Assembly: GCA_014729445.1 (NCBI GenBank) | Contig: WJJX01000086.1 | Span: 1-10,308, forward strand | Source: Candidatus Moraniibacteriota bacterium | GTDB lineage: Bacteria; Patescibacteriota; Minisyncoccia; CAIUEV01; JAHKAQ01 | Direction: 5' to 3' | DNA length: 10,308 bases | Translations under genes and position numbers: made by a program | The notes under the pieces: model-generated | What the model was told of the DNA's origin: nothing | What the model saw: only the letters and a program-made list of their open reading frames with translations | Databases searched by the model: none | Part shown: positions 1-6,018 of the stretch, in pieces | Position numbering within the stretch: the first letter of the stretch is position 1 | How the letters are laid out: each line of letters starts with the position of its first letter

Positions 1-2
1 AA

Positions 3-350
3 GAAGCGGTTGAGATTGCCAACAAAAGAGCGCCGGAACATCTGGAAATTCAAGTCAAAAACACCAAAGCCTTGATACCAAAATTAACCAATTACGGCTC
101 TTTGTTTATTGGCAATTATTCGGCCGAAGTTTTTGGCGATTACTGCAGCGGCACCAATCACACGCTGCCCACCAACGGAGCCGCCCGCTACACCGGCGGC
201 CTGTCGGTCAAAAATTTCATCAAGATTTTGACCTATCAGGAAATGGATAAAAAAAGCTGCACCGGCTTAGGCAAAATCGCTTCCCACCTAGCCGATCTGG
301 AAGGCTTGAAAGCTCATAAAAATGCCGCCGACATTCGATTTAAACAATAA
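3..350 (+). CDS. hisD: Histidinol dehydrogenase, C-terminal part (5' truncated by window)
   Basis: This is the last 115 residues of a zinc-dependent histidinol dehydrogenase, which oxidises L-histidinol to L-histidine in two NAD+-dependent steps in the cytoplasm. The reading frame is open from base 3 and ends at a TAA. The visible signature is the APEHLEI segment, whose Glu-His pair corresponds to the catalytic E326/H327 of the E. coli enzyme. Next come GDYCSGTNHTLPT, whose Asp is the family's zinc ligand D360, and finally AHKNA, whose His corresponds to zinc ligand H419. Both ends of the active site that fall in this part of the protein are therefore intact. Family proteins are about 430 residues, so roughly three quarters lies upstream of the window. 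The next gene starts 11 bases downstream on the same strand and probably belongs to the same operon. Confidence 0.96.
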   Translation, partial: EAVEIANKRAPEHLEIQVKNTKALIPKLTNYGSLFIGNYSAEVFGDYCSGTNHTLPTNGAARYTGGLSVKNFIKILTYQEMDKKSCTGLGKIASHLADLEGLKAHKNAADIRFKQ

Positions 351-361
351 TGATTTAATTT

Positions 362-1141
362 ATGGACAATCAAATTTTTCTGGATTTTGCCCTAAAAACC
401 GTTAAAAAAACCCGATCATTCATTCAAACAAAAATCGAAACCGGTTTTAATGTTTCAACCAAAAAAGACCACAGTCTGGTCACCGAGGTGGACAAAGAAA
501 CGGAAAAACTGATTAGACAAGAAATCGAAAAAAAATTCCCCGATCATGGAATTGTCGGTGAGGAATTTGGAACAAAAAACGAAAAAGCAAAATTCAAATG
601 GTTTCTCGATCCTATTGACGGAACACTTAGCTTTAGTAACCGTATTCCTTTGTATGGAACCATTCTGGCTCTTCATCGGGAAAACGAACCGATCGTTGGA
701 GTAATCGATCATCCCGGTCTAAATCAATCCTGCTATGCCCTCAAAGACCGGGGCGCTTTCTTAAACGGCAAAAAAATAACCGTCAAAGACATCGACTCTC
801 TAGAAGATCTAAAAAAAGAAATTATTGCCACCGGAGACATTATTCAATTCAAATTGGTAAAAGAGGAAGCTTTATATGAAAAACTTTTGAAAGAACATGA
901 ATTTACAAGAACGATCCCCGACTGCTTTGGCCACACTTTGGCGGCTCAGGGATCGGTTGGGGCAATGGTCGATTTTGATCTAAGCCCCTGGGATCTTGCG
1001 GCAACCAAGCTCATCATCGAAGAGGCAAACGGCAAATTCAAATTATTTAAAAAAACCCAACTGCCCAACGGTACCGCTAAACAAAACGTAATTTTCGGCA
1101 AACCCAAAGTCGTGGATTGGTTATGTGAAATTCTAGGTTAA
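362..1141 (+). CDS. hisN: Inositol-monophosphatase-family phosphatase, probably histidinol-phosphatase
   Basis: A 259-residue Mg2+-dependent phosphatase of the IMPase/FIG superfamily. The metal-binding signatures are present: VTEVD (D44), GEEFG (E67), DPIDGT at residues 83-88 (D83, D86) and PWDLAA (D211). The sequence after DPIDGT is LSF, and the protein also has a RTIPDCFGH stretch, close to the R-T-x-x-D-x-x-G pattern of HisN-type enzymes rather than classical inositol monophosphatases. Together with its position directly after hisD, this points to dephosphorylation of L-histidinol phosphate, the step before HisD. The substrate is inferred from family and context; inositol phosphate, PAP or fructose bisphosphate are less likely alternatives. 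Length is normal. The ATG has no Shine-Dalgarno, only AT-rich sequence, as for other genes here. The stop lies 27 bases from the stop of the convergent gene, with no obvious terminator between. Confidence 0.88.
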   Translation: MDNQIFLDFALKTVKKTRSFIQTKIETGFNVSTKKDHSLVTEVDKETEKLIRQEIEKKFPDHGIVGEEFGTKNEKAKFKWFLDPIDGTLSFSNRIPLYGTILALHRENEPIVGVIDHPGLNQSCYALKDRGAFLNGKKITVKDIDSLEDLKKEIIATGDIIQFKLVKEEALYEKLLKEHEFTRTIPDCFGHTLAAQGSVGAMVDFDLSPWDLAATKLIIEEANGKFKLFKKTQLPNGTAKQNVIFGKPKVVDWLCEILG

Positions 1142-1168
1142 GAAAATAGATTAAATTTGAACTGGTCT

Positions 1169-1816
1169 TTACTTGGCCAATAATTCTTTTATTTGCTTTT
1201 CATTATAAATGCCGCTCTTCAAAGAGTTTCCCGCATAAGCCACTCCCTTTTTAAAAATCGTTCCCGGGTTCAAAACCGTGTTGCAGCCGATTTGGCAGTT
1301 ATCGCCCAAGATGGCGCCGAATTTTTTTAAGCCGGTATCCTTGCCGTCTATTAATATGTTTTTTTGATCAAAACGTAGGTTGGCCAAAATCGAACCTGCT
1401 CCCAAATTAACCTCTCTTCCTAAAATACTATCCCCGACATAATTAAAATGTCCCAGGTGGGTGTTGTCCATAACGATTGAATTTTTAACCTCGCTGCAGT
1501 GACCAATCACGCAGTTATCTCCCACAAAAACATTCCCTCGAATATAAGCGCCGTTTCGAATCTCGCAATTCTCTCCAATGACCGCCGGCCCCTTAATCAT
1601 CGCCCCATGCTCGATTATCGTCCCCTTGCCGACCTTGACATTATTATCCAAATAAACCTCTCCAACTTTCAACCCCTCCATTTTAGGCGCAATATTGGTA
1701 CCAAGATAATCCCCAACATAAGGCAAAATCTCCCAAAGATCCTCGGCCCTCACAAAAAGCCTTTTCAAAAAATCCGGCGTTTTTAAAAAATGGTCCTTGA
1801 ATTTGTTTTCCTGCAT
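1169..1816 (-). CDS. Left-handed beta-helix acyltransferase, GlmU C-terminal-domain-like
   Basis: A 215-residue protein built largely of hexapeptide repeats ([LIV]-G-x4 pattern, e.g. VGKGTI, VIGENC, FVGDNC, LGREVNLGAGS) from about residue 54 to 200, predicting a left-handed parallel beta helix. The stretch around residues 118-140 (LGHFNYVGDSILG then NLGAGS) matches the acetyltransferase active-site region of GlmU; H123 aligns with its catalytic histidine. The uridylyltransferase half of GlmU is absent: only about 50 residues precede the helix, beginning FKDHFLKTPDF. It is therefore probably an acetyl- or acyltransferase acting on a sugar phosphate or nucleotide sugar, trimeric as is usual for the fold. 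The exact substrate cannot be read from sequence. It is convergent to the hisN-like gene and divergent from the radical SAM block, so it is transcribed on its own from the AT-rich region beyond 1816. Confidence 0.85.
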   Translation of the reverse strand: MQENKFKDHFLKTPDFLKRLFVRAEDLWEILPYVGDYLGTNIAPKMEGLKVGEVYLDNNVKVGKGTIIEHGAMIKGPAVIGENCEIRNGAYIRGNVFVGDNCVIGHCSEVKNSIVMDNTHLGHFNYVGDSILGREVNLGAGSILANLRFDQKNILIDGKDTGLKKFGAILGDNCQIGCNTVLNPGTIFKKGVAYAGNSLKSGIYNEKQIKELLAK

Positions 1817-2073
1817 TTTTAAAAATAAAATTTATAAGTAAAGTTTTAACATTATCCCCGTAGCGCACAGAGAATATTCAGATTTCTTAATGTGACTTCC
1901 TCCAATCTTCAGATTAACAAAAAACTAACCTTTAGTCATTCTTTGTATTTAAAAATTTCTAAAAAGAAAATTTAAATACAAAAAGTCAACAAAATTCTAC
2001 ATTTATAATACTTTAAAATAAGCGATAAAAAAGCAAATATTTAACAATAATGTCTAAAAAAAGAAACAATTTG
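1817..2073. other. Gene-free divergent intergenic stretch, very AT-rich
   Basis: This 257-base stretch separates the minus-strand beta-helix gene from the promoter at 2074. I see no convincing coding sequence on either strand: the short ATG-initiated frames are a dozen codons or fewer and look random. It must contain the promoter of the beta-helix gene on the minus strand, but no -35/-10 pair there stands out. The only clear structure is the AT-only palindrome at 1942-1982, listed separately. Confidence 0.6.
1942..1982. repeat. AT-only inverted repeat (perfect 12-bp arms plus inner stem)
   Basis: TTTGTATTTAAA at 1942-1953 is exactly complementary to TTTAAATACAAA at 1971-1982. After a small asymmetric internal loop, TTTCT (1956-1960) pairs with AGAAA (1965-1969), closing on an AAAA loop. 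As RNA this would be a long A-U hairpin; as DNA it is a cruciform-prone or protein-binding palindrome. The 5-base word AGTCA occurs just outside both ends (1934-1938 and 1984-1988), which may be chance. It lies about 90 bases before the strong promoter. Possible roles are operator, bidirectional terminator-like boundary or remnant of a tiny mobile element; none can be decided here. Confidence 0.7.
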
Positions 2074-2102
2074 TTGACACCAAATTGAATATAGATTATA
2101 GT
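2074..2102 (+). promoter_or_regulatory. Near-consensus sigma70 promoter for the leader/radical SAM block
   Basis: A perfect -35 TTGACA (2074-2079) is followed, after the optimal 17-base spacer, by TATAGT (2097-2102), five of six matches to the -10 consensus. Transcription should start near 2109-2111, leaving about 26 bases before the ATG at 2136. It is one of the two best promoter matches in the window and the only one with both elements near consensus. It faces the two tiny ORFs and the radical SAM genes. Confidence 0.8.
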
Positions 2103-2135
2103 AGAATTAAGAATTTTAAAATATGATTAAATCTT

Positions 2136-2237
2136 ATGAACCAACAAACTTTCAATTTAATTAAAGTAACCGAAGTCTTGATTAAGGCGATTTTGGCGAT
2201 GTTTAAGTACATCGGGACCAAAAGGTTATTTTGTTAA
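2136..2237 (+). CDS. Tiny ORF (33 codons): leader peptide or RiPP precursor candidate
   Basis: An ATG-to-TAA frame encoding 33 residues starts about 26 bases after the predicted transcription start. The peptide begins MNQQTFNLIKV and ends YIGTKRLFC, with a terminal cysteine. Residues 8-32 are mostly hydrophobic with interspersed lysines (K10, K17, K24, K29, R30) and one acid (E13), consistent with a cationic amphipathic helix. I recognise no family. Its final codons and stop lie in one arm of the 15-bp antiterminator repeat (2224-2238), and codons 10-12 lie in an upstream competing arm, exactly where a regulatory leader peptide would sit. Alternatives are a precursor peptide for the downstream radical SAM enzymes, a small membrane-active peptide, or no translation at all with the RNA itself functional. 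No Shine-Dalgarno is seen, but no confident gene in the window has one. Confidence 0.45.
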   Translation: MNQQTFNLIKVTEVLIKAILAMFKYIGTKRLFC

Positions 2238-2296
2238 AAAGAAAGTATTATAAATAAATCAGAAAAATTTAACAAAATAACCGCCAAAAAGCGGTT
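2163..2296 (+). promoter_or_regulatory. Transcription attenuator candidate with four competing RNA segments
   Basis: Four segments can form mutually exclusive hairpins. Segment 1, AAAGTAACC (2163-2171), pairs with GGTTATTTT (2224-2232), 9 bp with one G-U. Segment 2, GGTTATTTTGTTAAA (2224-2238), pairs perfectly over 15 bp with segment 3, TTTAACAAAATAACC (2268-2282). The last four bases of segment 3 are the first four of the terminator stem (2279-2284 with 2291-2296). Formation of 2:3 therefore prevents the terminator, while 1:2 permits it. A further hairpin at 2191-2223 (TTTTGG-CGATGT with ACATCG-GGA bulge-CCAAAA) abuts segment 2. A ribosome at the TAA (2235-2237) would cover segment 2 and favour termination; one stalled near codons 10-12 would favour readthrough. 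The pairings are directly visible; the regulatory logic is inferred from the trp-type model. Confidence 0.6.
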
Positions 2297-2301
2297 TTTT
2301 T
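2279..2301 (+). terminator. Intrinsic (rho-independent) terminator
   Basis: The stem AACCGC (2279-2284) and GCGGTT (2291-2296) encloses the loop CAAAAA and runs into a T7 tract (2295-2301). The stem is short but has four G-C pairs. It lies 42 bases after the stop of the 33-codon ORF, so most transcripts from the 2074 promoter would be about 190 nt long, and the downstream radical SAM genes would depend on readthrough. Confidence 0.85.
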
Positions 2302-2324
2302 ATATAATAATTAATAATAATACA

Positions 2325-2390
2325 ATGGAAAAATCAACAAAAGACATCGGCTTTGAAATCCAGGCAGAGCAGAATATAACAATCTGTTAG
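2325..2390 (+). CDS. Tiny ORF (21 codons) ending in Cys, possible precursor peptide
   Basis: An ATG-to-TAG frame of 21 residues begins MEKSTKDIGFE and ends EQNITIC. It lies between the intrinsic terminator and the hairpin before the first radical SAM gene. The composition differs from the AT-rich surroundings (codons GGC, CAG, GCA, GAG), and a terminal cysteine is shared with the 33-codon ORF upstream. In RiPP loci a short precursor is often encoded just before its radical SAM maturase, so this is a candidate substrate. The frame is short enough to arise by chance, the TAG stop is unlike the TAA of every confident gene, and no known precursor family is recognised. Translation and function are therefore unproven. 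Confidence 0.3.
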   Translation: MEKSTKDIGFEIQAEQNITIC

Positions 2391-2394
2391 AGCC

Positions 2395-2432
2395 TTTGAT
2401 CAAGGGGGGGCAAAAACCCCTCTTTGTTCAAA
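2395..2432 (+). terminator. Second strong hairpin, terminator-like, just before the radical SAM start
   Basis: TTTGATCAAGGGGGGG (2395-2410) pairs with CCCCTCTTTGTTCAAA (2417-2432) over 16 positions, with one T-T mismatch and two G-U wobbles, around a CAAAAA loop. That loop is identical to the loop of the upstream terminator. It is followed by a broken T-rich run (AGTTTTAATTTT), so it may act as a leaky terminator, a processing site, or a block near the start codon at 2453. The run of seven Gs is unusual in this AT-rich region and could allow register slippage of the stem. Confidence 0.6.
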
Positions 2433-2452
2433 AGTTTTAATTTTGAAAAAGT

Positions 2453-3691
2453 ATGAAATTATTAACCAAGAATTTTTCACTCTATAAAAATAAATATCCC
2501 GTTTTTATAGATAACAGAAAAAGAAAAATCGTATATTTGTATGGTAAGTTTAAATTATTGGATGAAAAAACAAAATCATTTATAAAAAACAACGACACAA
2601 AAATTAATTACAAAATATTTGATGAAGAAAATCCAATCGTTACATTCATTTTAACTAGAGATTGCAATATGCGCTGTAGATATTGTTCCGTTCACGCTGG
2701 AGAGCATAAAGAAAAAATAAGTTTCGAAACAATAAAAACAGCTCTTGATCATATCTATAAAAATAAACCAAAAAAGGCGCATATAATCTTTTTTGGAGGT
2801 GAACCGACATTGGAGATGGACTTAATTAGAAAAACAGTTAAATATGCAGAATCTTTTAAAATCCCAACACGCTTTGCAATTTCAACTAATGGACTAACTA
2901 ATGACAATGTTGTCAAGTATCTAGCAAAGAAAAGGTTTATCATAAATCTTTCGGTTGATGGAATTCCGGAATTTCAAGATTCACTGAGACCTTCTTATAA
3001 CGGCGGTCCAACCTCTAACGTGATTGAGAAAACTATCAAAGAGTTGGTTAAGCATAAGGCTACTTTCAAAACCAGAAGCACGGTAGTGAATAAATCGGTG
3101 AATTCGATGTTAGATGCAATGATTTATTTTAATAAATTAGGAGTAACGCATGTACATTTCGAACCGTTAAATATCTGTGGAAGAGCTGACAACAAAAATT
3201 TAAAAATGCCGCCGCTTAAAACTTTCTTGGAAAACTACAAAAAATGCATCAATTACGCTGCCAAACATAAGATGAAAATAGTTAACGGGGTATACGATAA
3301 CCTATTTTCTCCTTCTTATGATTATTGTGATGCCGCAACTGGACAAAAGCTAGTTATAACACCAGATGGATTAATAACAAGATGTTATGAAATCCAGGAT
3401 GACCAGGATAAAAAAACAAAAGTTTATATAGTTGGAAAAATACAGAATAATAAAATTTTATTTGATAAAGACAAAGTTAAGGAAATGAATAAAGTTTTGA
3501 AATTAGTTAGAAAAAGTTGCCAAAATTGTTTCGCCAAATACCTATGTAGTTCAGGCTGCACGATTAGAACATACAGACATATAATCGATAAGAGATTCAG
3601 TTTAGACTATCGGTGCAATCTAGCAAAAGAGATAATCGCGGACGCAATATTAAGACTTTGGAAGGAGCAAGGGGAAAAAATCCAAGATTAA
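2453..3691 (+). CDS. Radical SAM protein with complete SPASM domain (peptide-maturase-like)
   Basis: A 412-residue radical SAM enzyme. A 60-residue N-terminal segment precedes the core; the cluster-binding motif is CNMRCRYC (C71, C75, C78), followed by the GGEP motif at residues 115-118 and an SVDG strand. The C-terminus matches the full SPASM cysteine pattern: C292-x13-G306-x4-C311, then C356-x2-C359-x5-C365-x3-C369 and C388, predicting two auxiliary 4Fe-4S clusters. SPASM radical SAM proteins (PqqE, AlbA, MftC, anSME and relatives) mostly modify ribosomal peptides or proteins, so a peptide or protein substrate is the likeliest role. The substrate is not identifiable; the tiny ORFs immediately upstream are candidates. 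The next radical SAM gene starts 11 bases after the stop, so the two are co-transcribed. The DNA looks more AT-rich than the his genes. Confidence 0.93.
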   Translation: MKLLTKNFSLYKNKYPVFIDNRKRKIVYLYGKFKLLDEKTKSFIKNNDTKINYKIFDEENPIVTFILTRDCNMRCRYCSVHAGEHKEKISFETIKTALDHIYKNKPKKAHIIFFGGEPTLEMDLIRKTVKYAESFKIPTRFAISTNGLTNDNVVKYLAKKRFIINLSVDGIPEFQDSLRPSYNGGPTSNVIEKTIKELVKHKATFKTRSTVVNKSVNSMLDAMIYFNKLGVTHVHFEPLNICGRADNKNLKMPPLKTFLENYKKCINYAAKHKMKIVNGVYDNLFSPSYDYCDAATGQKLVITPDGLITRCYEIQDDQDKKTKVYIVGKIQNNKILFDKDKVKEMNKVLKLVRKSCQNCFAKYLCSSGCTIRTYRHIIDKRFSLDYRCNLAKEIIADAILRLWKEQGEKIQD

Positions 3692-3702
3692 TTTAGATTT
3701 AA

Positions 3703-4716
3703 ATGGATATTTCGAAACCCAACTTAGCGATATTCTCATTAACCGATAATTGCAATAGTAAATGTACTACTTGTGATTACTGGAAAGAAAGCAATATCAA
3801 TGAGTTAACAGTAGATGAAATAAAAGTATTATTGAAATCTTTGAAAAAGGATATCAATATAAAGAAAATTATCCTCACAGGGGGAGAGCCTCTTTTTAGA
3901 GCTGATATTTTAGAAATTCTGAGGGAAATAAGGAAAAATTTTTCTTTTAACAATACAAAAATATTGACAAATGGAATCTTATTACAAAAATATTGCAAAG
4001 AAATTGCCAAAGCCTTTGGTCACATAACGGTTTCGATTGATGGAAGCAATAGGGCCACGTATTGTAAGATTAGAGGTGTTGATAATTTCAATAACATCAA
4101 AAAAGGAATAGGGGAAGTAAAAAGAGAGAATCCCAGTGTTTTTTTTACAGGAAAATTCACTATACAAAAAAGGAATTTTAGGGAAATGAGTGAGATTATA
4201 ACAGTAGCAAAAAAAATAAATTTAGATCAAATTTCATTTGCGCCGGTTAATGCTATAGATAACTATAAATTTTCAAGAAAGGGAAGGATAATTAATCAAA
4301 ATGAAATTTCCAATCTAGTTTTGAATACAAGGGAAATGTTAGAATTGGAAAAAATAATAGATGAATTTGTAATCAAAAACGATAAATTATTCGAAAATAG
4401 GTTTATCTTACAAAAGAAAACTAAATTTAAAAATTATATTTTGAAAAAATTTAAATCATGTTTGAATCCTTCAGAATCCTTTATCCCCAAATGCAAAACC
4501 CCGTTTCTTTCTTTGTTCATAGGATCAAAAGGTTCTATCCGTCCATGTCTTCATCAAAAACCAATGGGGAATATCAGAGAGCAAAAATTAAAGGATATCC
4601 TAAGTTCAAAACAATACATCAAAGTGGTAAAAAGCGTCGCTAAAGGCAAAAATAAAAGATGTGTCAATTGTGAAATTGCAAGTGAATTTTTACAGGACAG
4701 ATCCAATGAGCGCTAA
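3703..4716 (+). CDS. Second radical SAM protein, shortened SPASM (twitch-like) C-terminus
   Basis: A 337-residue radical SAM enzyme with no N-terminal extension: the cluster motif CNSKCTTCDYW (C17, C21, C24) begins almost at the start, followed by TGGEP (residues 59-63) and SIDGS. The C-terminal part has C264-x12-G277-x4-C282, the first half of the SPASM signature, then a GNIRE motif and C320-x2-C323. The C-x5-C-x3-C second half is missing. Four cysteines suffice for one auxiliary 4Fe-4S cluster, as in twitch domains. A MoaA/PqqE-type fold with a peptide or small-molecule substrate is expected; a sequential or paired action with the preceding SPASM enzyme is inferred from the 11-base gap. Its final codons contain one copy of a 13-base word repeated at 6056-6068. 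No terminator is evident after the TAA. Confidence 0.9.
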   Translation: MDISKPNLAIFSLTDNCNSKCTTCDYWKESNINELTVDEIKVLLKSLKKDINIKKIILTGGEPLFRADILEILREIRKNFSFNNTKILTNGILLQKYCKEIAKAFGHITVSIDGSNRATYCKIRGVDNFNNIKKGIGEVKRENPSVFFTGKFTIQKRNFREMSEIITVAKKINLDQISFAPVNAIDNYKFSRKGRIINQNEISNLVLNTREMLELEKIIDEFVIKNDKLFENRFILQKKTKFKNYILKKFKSCLNPSESFIPKCKTPFLSLFIGSKGSIRPCLHQKPMGNIREQKLKDILSSKQYIKVVKSVAKGKNKRCVNCEIASEFLQDRSNER

Positions 4717-4760
4717 TCAGAGAATTTAAGCCAGAGGTTTTCTAAAGACATAATTTGTTT

Positions 4761-4766
4761 TATAAT
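4761..4766 (+). promoter_or_regulatory. Consensus -10 box before the DUF1566 lipoprotein gene
   Basis: A perfect TATAAT lies 25 bases before the ATG at 4792, with no good -35 at the expected distance (TTTTCT at 4738-4743 with 17-base spacing). Transcription would start near 4773. It implies that the lipoprotein has its own promoter apart from the radical SAM operon. Confidence 0.5.
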
Positions 4767-4791
4767 CTAAGGAAAAGTTTAAACGATAAAA

Positions 4792-6018
4792 ATGCTCAAA
4801 ACAAAAATCATAATCACAATCTGTTTTTTAATGCTAGTATCCATAACCGCCTGCAACAACACCCCCTCAGCCGACCCCCTAGAAAAAAACAACACAACCA
4901 AGGAGACCAAACCGAAACTACAAACAGCCGCTGACTCAAAGACAAAAATAAAGCTCCCCGACACCGGCCAAGCCCAATGCTTTGATTCCTTAAAGCAGAT
5001 CGACTGCCCCTCGGAAGGCGAAGCTTTTTTCGGGCAGGATGCTCAATATTTGAGCAATAAACCGTCTTTTGTTGATAACGGCGACGGCACCGTAACCGAT
5101 CAAAACACGGGGTTGATGTGGACTAAAGCGGCCGGAGAGAAGCTGGATTATTTGGACATTGAAGCGTCTTCTTTTGCCGGCTACGACGACTGGCGGGTCC
5201 CAAGCATTAAAGAACTTTACACTTTGATCGATTTTAGCGGAATTGATGTTAATGCAAAATTAAGAAGCGATCAAGGTCTGACTCCTTTTATCGATACCGA
5301 ATATTTCGATTTTGAATACGGAGACACCTCTTCGGGAGACAGGATTATCGACTCGCAGTGGGCAACCAGTAGTCTTTATGTTTCCAAAGTTATGAACAGG
5401 GAGGAGTGTTTCTTTGGAGTTAATTTCGCCGACGGTCGAATCAAGTGCTATCCAACCAGAAAAGGAAAGGGCTACTTTGCCAGATTTGTTAGAGGCGATT
5501 ATACGGACAACGATTTCTATGACAATAAAAATCAAACAATCACCGATAAATCAACCGGTCTTATTTGGCAAAAACAAGACAGCGGCCGGGGAATGAACTG
5601 GCAAGAAGCCTTAGCTTACTGCGAAGATCTAAAGCTGGGCGGTCATTCCAATTGGAGATTGCCCAACGCAAAAGAACTGCAATTTATCATAGATTACTCT
5701 CGAAGCCCCGACACAACCAATTCCGCCGCCATAGATCCATTATTTGAAACAAGCGAAATCAAAAACGAAGCCGGCCAAAAAGACTATCCTTTTTACTGGA
5801 CTTCCACCACGCACCTCAATCAGAGAAACGCCCAAGAAGGAGTTTACGTCGCTTTTGGAAGAGCTTTAGGTTATATGAACGGCAAATGGATGGATGTTCA
5901 TGGCGCCGGCGCCCAAAGAAGCGACCCCAAAACCGGCAGTGCCGACGACTTCCCTCAAGGCTTCGGCCCCCAGGGCGACGCCAGAAGAATCGATAATTAT
6001 GTAAGATGTGTTAGGTAA
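4792..6018 (+). CDS. Lipoprotein with two DUF1566 (Lcl C-terminal-type) domains
   Basis: A 408-residue exported protein. Residues 1-21 form a signal peptide ending in the lipobox ITAC, so C21 should be lipidated and the protein anchored outside the cytoplasmic membrane. A polar, Lys/Thr-rich linker follows to about residue 57. Two copies of a DUF1566 domain are seen. The first starts near GDGTVTDQNTGLMW (from residue 97) with a WRVPSIKEL motif; the second starts at QTITDKSTGLIW (248-259) with WRLPNAKEL and ends in the typical YVRCVR tail. DUF1566 occurs in surface and secreted proteins of many bacteria, including a domain of the Legionella collagen-like protein; its biochemical role is not established, although carbohydrate or surface binding is often supposed. 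The DNA looks GC-richer than the genes on both sides, suggesting that these have different origins. Confidence 0.88.
   Translation: MLKTKIIITICFLMLVSITACNNTPSADPLEKNNTTKETKPKLQTAADSKTKIKLPDTGQAQCFDSLKQIDCPSEGEAFFGQDAQYLSNKPSFVDNGDGTVTDQNTGLMWTKAAGEKLDYLDIEASSFAGYDDWRVPSIKELYTLIDFSGIDVNAKLRSDQGLTPFIDTEYFDFEYGDTSSGDRIIDSQWATSSLYVSKVMNREECFFGVNFADGRIKCYPTRKGKGYFARFVRGDYTDNDFYDNKNQTITDKSTGLIWQKQDSGRGMNWQEALAYCEDLKLGGHSNWRLPNAKELQFIIDYSRSPDTTNSAAIDPLFETSEIKNEAGQKDYPFYWTSTTHLNQRNAQEGVYVAFGRALGYMNGKWMDVHGAGAQRSDPKTGSADDFPQGFGPQGDARRIDNYVRCVR

Noticed and set aside
455..712. 85-codon minus-strand frame inside the hisN-like gene
   Set aside because: It is antisense to a well-conserved enzyme, with low-complexity Phe-rich translation and no family resemblance; a shadow frame.
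1499..1786. 95-codon plus-strand frame opposite the beta-helix gene
   Set aside because: It is a mirror of the hexapeptide-repeat gene; the translation lacks any domain pattern.
2123..2164. 13-codon frame starting at the earlier ATG (2123) in the leader
   Set aside because: It overlaps the 33-codon ORF in another frame, is very short and leads to nothing structural; the 33-codon frame ends precisely in the attenuator arm and is the better candidate.
2095..2212. 38-codon minus-strand frame antisense to the leader ORF
   Set aside because: No promoter or conserved pattern is seen; it is the complement of the structured leader and its hydrophobic translation is expected from AT-rich DNA.
2303..2308. 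TATAAT between the terminator and the 21-codon ORF as a second promoter
   Set aside because: No -35 is found 15-19 bases upstream, since that space is the GC stem of the terminator; AT-rich sequence gives such words by chance.
2453..4716. Cfr/RlmN-type rRNA methyltransferase as the identity of the radical SAM genes, suggested by the attenuator-like leader
   Set aside because: Both proteins have SPASM/twitch-type C-termini and lack the Cfr/RlmN organisation, so antibiotic-induced Cfr-like control is not supported.
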